Shown here one piece after another: positions 62,457 to 64,000 of a stretch of DNA of 64,000 bases. The DNA is taken from contig JACZKP010000089.1 of assembly GCA_014860005.1 (NCBI GenBank), forward strand, positions 1-64,000. The letters are read 5' to 3'. Each line of letters starts with the position of its first letter. The stretch's first letter is position 1. The notes beneath the pieces were generated by a model. It was not told the origin of the DNA, made no database searches, and was given only the letters and a program-made list of their open reading frames with translations. A program made the position numbers and the translations under genes. Source of the stretch: Verrucomicrobiota bacterium. GTDB taxonomy: Bacteria > Verrucomicrobiota > Verrucomicrobiae > Limisphaerales > UBA11358.

Positions 62457-62566
62457 CGGAGCGCCGGTTTCCAAACCGGCTTAAGTCGGGATTGACCGGG
62501 AAACACCTGAAAAACGACACGGCAGAACGAAGCAAAGCACAAAGCCGGCTGCAAGTCGGCGCTCCG
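62457..62566. repeat. Palindrome related to the GGAGCGCCGG family
   Basis: CGGAGCGCCG (62457-62466) pairs with CGGCGCTCCG (62557-62566), with AAGCCGG/CCGGCTT inside. Similar in design to the element at 17593-17705. Confidence 0.75.
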
Positions 62567-62657
62567 TTCAGTTTGTCGAAGCTTTTGGTGAGCATACGCG
62601 GTCATAGGTTTTTCGGTTTCTTCCGCAGTTCATGCTCGATGCCTTCCGAGCCGGCAG

Positions 62658-63488
62658 TTAGTCCGGGATGGCCAGTTGGTAATAACCTCCGGCGACCAAA
62701 ACACTGCCGCCGGGTTGCACTTCGAGCGTGATGGTCTTTCGCTCCGCCAACGGCCGCAAGTCCACCCCCGGCAGGTTCGTGCTAATGAATTGCTGGGTTT
62801 CCGCAAAGTCGCGCGGCCAGCGTTGGTGACTGGCATGGAAGCGGCGCAGGGCGACGGCCAGCAGGTATTTTCTCGCTGCGAGCGTGATGTTCTGCGACTG
62901 GCCTTGAAGCAGCGGCTGAATCCGGTCAAGGAACTTGCCCTCCACATCAACATGCGCCGCGGTACTCACGGCCTGATATTTCAGCGCGGCTTCACCGAGG
63001 CCAACCGACACCGCCGGCAGCGTATGACGGCTGCACTTCTCCAGCCCGATGAGAGCGGCGTTCTGTGCCGTGGGATTCGAAGGATCGGTGACAATTTTCA
63101 GAAACGTGTTGGCGGCTTTTTCCGGGCCGGCAATTTCCACGTACGCCCGGATCGCCGCAAATCGAACCGGCCACGCGGCGTCGGAAATGCACGATTCCAC
63201 CTGCGCCAGGTGTCTCTTGGCCTCCGCGCCGGCCGCGCCCAAGGCGGTTAACGCCTGCGCCCTTTGATCGGCATCGGTTGAGGCGAGTCGCCGGATGAGA
63301 GGTGCCAACGCGTCCTCATTCTCTTCGACTGGCGAAAGGTCCGAAAGGGCGGCGGGCGGAGATGTCGGGGAGGCGGGTTCGGGCGGGGTGGTGGCGCTTT
63401 CCCGGTTGCACCCGGATAGCAGCAGAGCGCCGAGCATCGCCGTCCCAACCCGGTGAATGAACCGATTGGTTAATTCCATTTTTTCCAT
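62658..63488 (-). CDS. HEAT-repeat lipoprotein
   Basis: A 276-residue protein. Type II signal peptide with lipobox LLLSGC (Cys at about residue 27), a proline/serine linker, then HEAT-like repeats (LIRRLASTDADQRAQALTAL, VRFAAIRAYVEIAGPEKAAN). A beta-rich tail ends the protein (TITLEVQPGGSVLVAGGYYQ). It should be anchored to a membrane facing the periplasm. No enzyme motif is visible. Confidence 0.72.
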   Translation of the reverse strand: MEKMELTNRFIHRVGTAMLGALLLSGCNRESATTPPEPASPTSPPAALSDLSPVEENEDALAPLIRRLASTDADQRAQALTALGAAGAEAKRHLAQVESCISDAAWPVRFAAIRAYVEIAGPEKAANTFLKIVTDPSNPTAQNAALIGLEKCSRHTLPAVSVGLGEAALKYQAVSTAAHVDVEGKFLDRIQPLLQGQSQNITLAARKYLLAVALRRFHASHQRWPRDFAETQQFISTNLPGVDLRPLAERKTITLEVQPGGSVLVAGGYYQLAIPD

Positions 63489-63581
63489 TTTTGAATTCTG
63501 ACTTTGTGACTGATTTTACTGGCGCCTACGGAACGCCGAGCAGATTCACCTGAATGTTGTGAAAAAGCTTCATCGAAGTGA

Positions 63582-64000
63582 TCACGGTGTTGAACTGCGA
63601 GTCAGACTGAACGTGCCCAGCGTCGTGCTTCCCATGCGGTAGGAACCCGAGATGACCTTGGTGGGCGTGTTGAGCGTGCCGCTGACGGTCAGGCCGAGCG
63701 GGACAGTCGTGCCGGAGAAGCTGTTCGCGGCGTTGATCGTACCAAAGCCGCCGCCATCGCCTTCCGCGGTGGGCGAGGTCGGGTTGTCAATGGTGTAGAA
63801 AAAGATGCTGCCATCAGCGGCGAGGACGGCGAAGGCGCTGCCTTGAAATTGTCCCGAGTACGTGCCGGTGTAGTAACCCGCGTTGTTCGCGTGCGTGCCC
63901 GTGTCGGACTTACGATTGCCGCTGAAGCCGCCCGTGCCACCAGTCGAATTGACGAAGGTTCCGTTGACGTTGCTGCTCGTGAATGTGCCCGCGGCGTTTC
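63582..64000 (-). CDS. Secreted beta-rich repeat protein, C-terminal part (runs off the window)
   Basis: The frame is open from the window edge to a TGA at 63582. It encodes glycine/threonine-rich beta strands (AGYYTGTYSGQFQGSAFAVL, SGSYRMGSTTLGTFSLTR) typical of large secreted PVC proteins. An alternative frame starting near position 63606 continues SDSQFNTVITSMKLFHNIQV to a stop at 63526, so a frameshift close to the end is possible. Confidence 0.6.
   Translation of the reverse strand, partial: NAAGTFTSSNVNGTFVNSTGGTGGFSGNRKSDTGTHANNAGYYTGTYSGQFQGSAFAVLAADGSIFFYTIDNPTSPTAEGDGGGFGTINAANSFSGTTVPLGLTVSGTLNTPTKVISGSYRMGSTTLGTFSLTRSSTP

Overview
The window reads as a chromosomal segment of a GC-rich bacterium of the Planctomycetes-Verrucomicrobia-Chlamydiae group, most likely a Verrucomicrobiota member (Pedosphaera/Limisphaerales-like). 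This rests on the 993-residue beta-propeller/HEAT/CxxCH heme protein typical of PVC bacteria, a prepilin-like protein ending in an H-X9-DG box, secreted LamG/Ig-like proteins, an exosortase-EpsI pair, a GxxExxY gene, and dense palindromic repeats. The assignment is inferred from gene content. I found no rRNA, tRNA or CRISPR array.

Layout. 0-9.4 kb is mostly housekeeping: a RelA/SpoT-type synthetase, leuB, scpAB, thiE, a PfkB kinase and the heme protein. 9.4-12.9 kb is gene-poor, with a lone regulator, a LamG protein, palindromes and a decayed two-gene cassette. 12.9-20 kb carries an oppD/oppF ATPase pair interrupted by other genes, then pyrF and hisD. 20-24 kb has a possible structured RNA, an ion antiporter and the start of a surface-polysaccharide region. 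22.6-37.2 kb is that region: a methyltransferase, five glycosyltransferases, two phosphotransferase/kinase proteins, nadE, a WecG/TagA enzyme, exosortase plus EpsI, a polyprenyl-phosphate sugar transferase and a UDP-glucuronate decarboxylase-like enzyme. 37.4-45.2 kb has a pseudopilin, a large LamG protein, two sugar/short-chain oxidoreductases split by a GxxExxY cassette, and a YiiX-like cysteine hydrolase. 45.2-51.2 kb is a defence island: Vsr, hicBA, a PIN pair, an HNH endonuclease, a truncated C5 methyltransferase, a small HTH regulator and a VapBC-type pair. 51.2-59 kb returns to housekeeping: ridA, an alkyltransferase-like protein, rmuC, an N-acetylhexosamine-kinase-like protein, rplU, rpmA, obgE and ychF. 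59-64 kb holds a group II intron remnant, a subtilase, a HEAT lipoprotein and a partial secreted protein.

The most unusual signal is a repeated architecture in the accessory regions. The first codons of a host gene (oppF, three copies; vsr, three copies; more weakly the C5 methyltransferase, two copies, and the VapC start region, two copies) recur upstream of that gene, and a toxin-antitoxin cassette or palindrome lies between the copies. A related case is a GxxExxY gene whose start and stop codons each touch one copy of a 123-bp direct repeat, inserted just ahead of another gene's start codon. I read these as cassettes that entered at translation starts and left the recipient's 5' end regenerated. 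The mechanism is inference; the repeats themselves are directly visible.

At least seven palindromic repeat families are scattered between genes, and in three places they lie inside coding frames (vsr, the methyltransferase N-terminus and the subtilase N-terminus).
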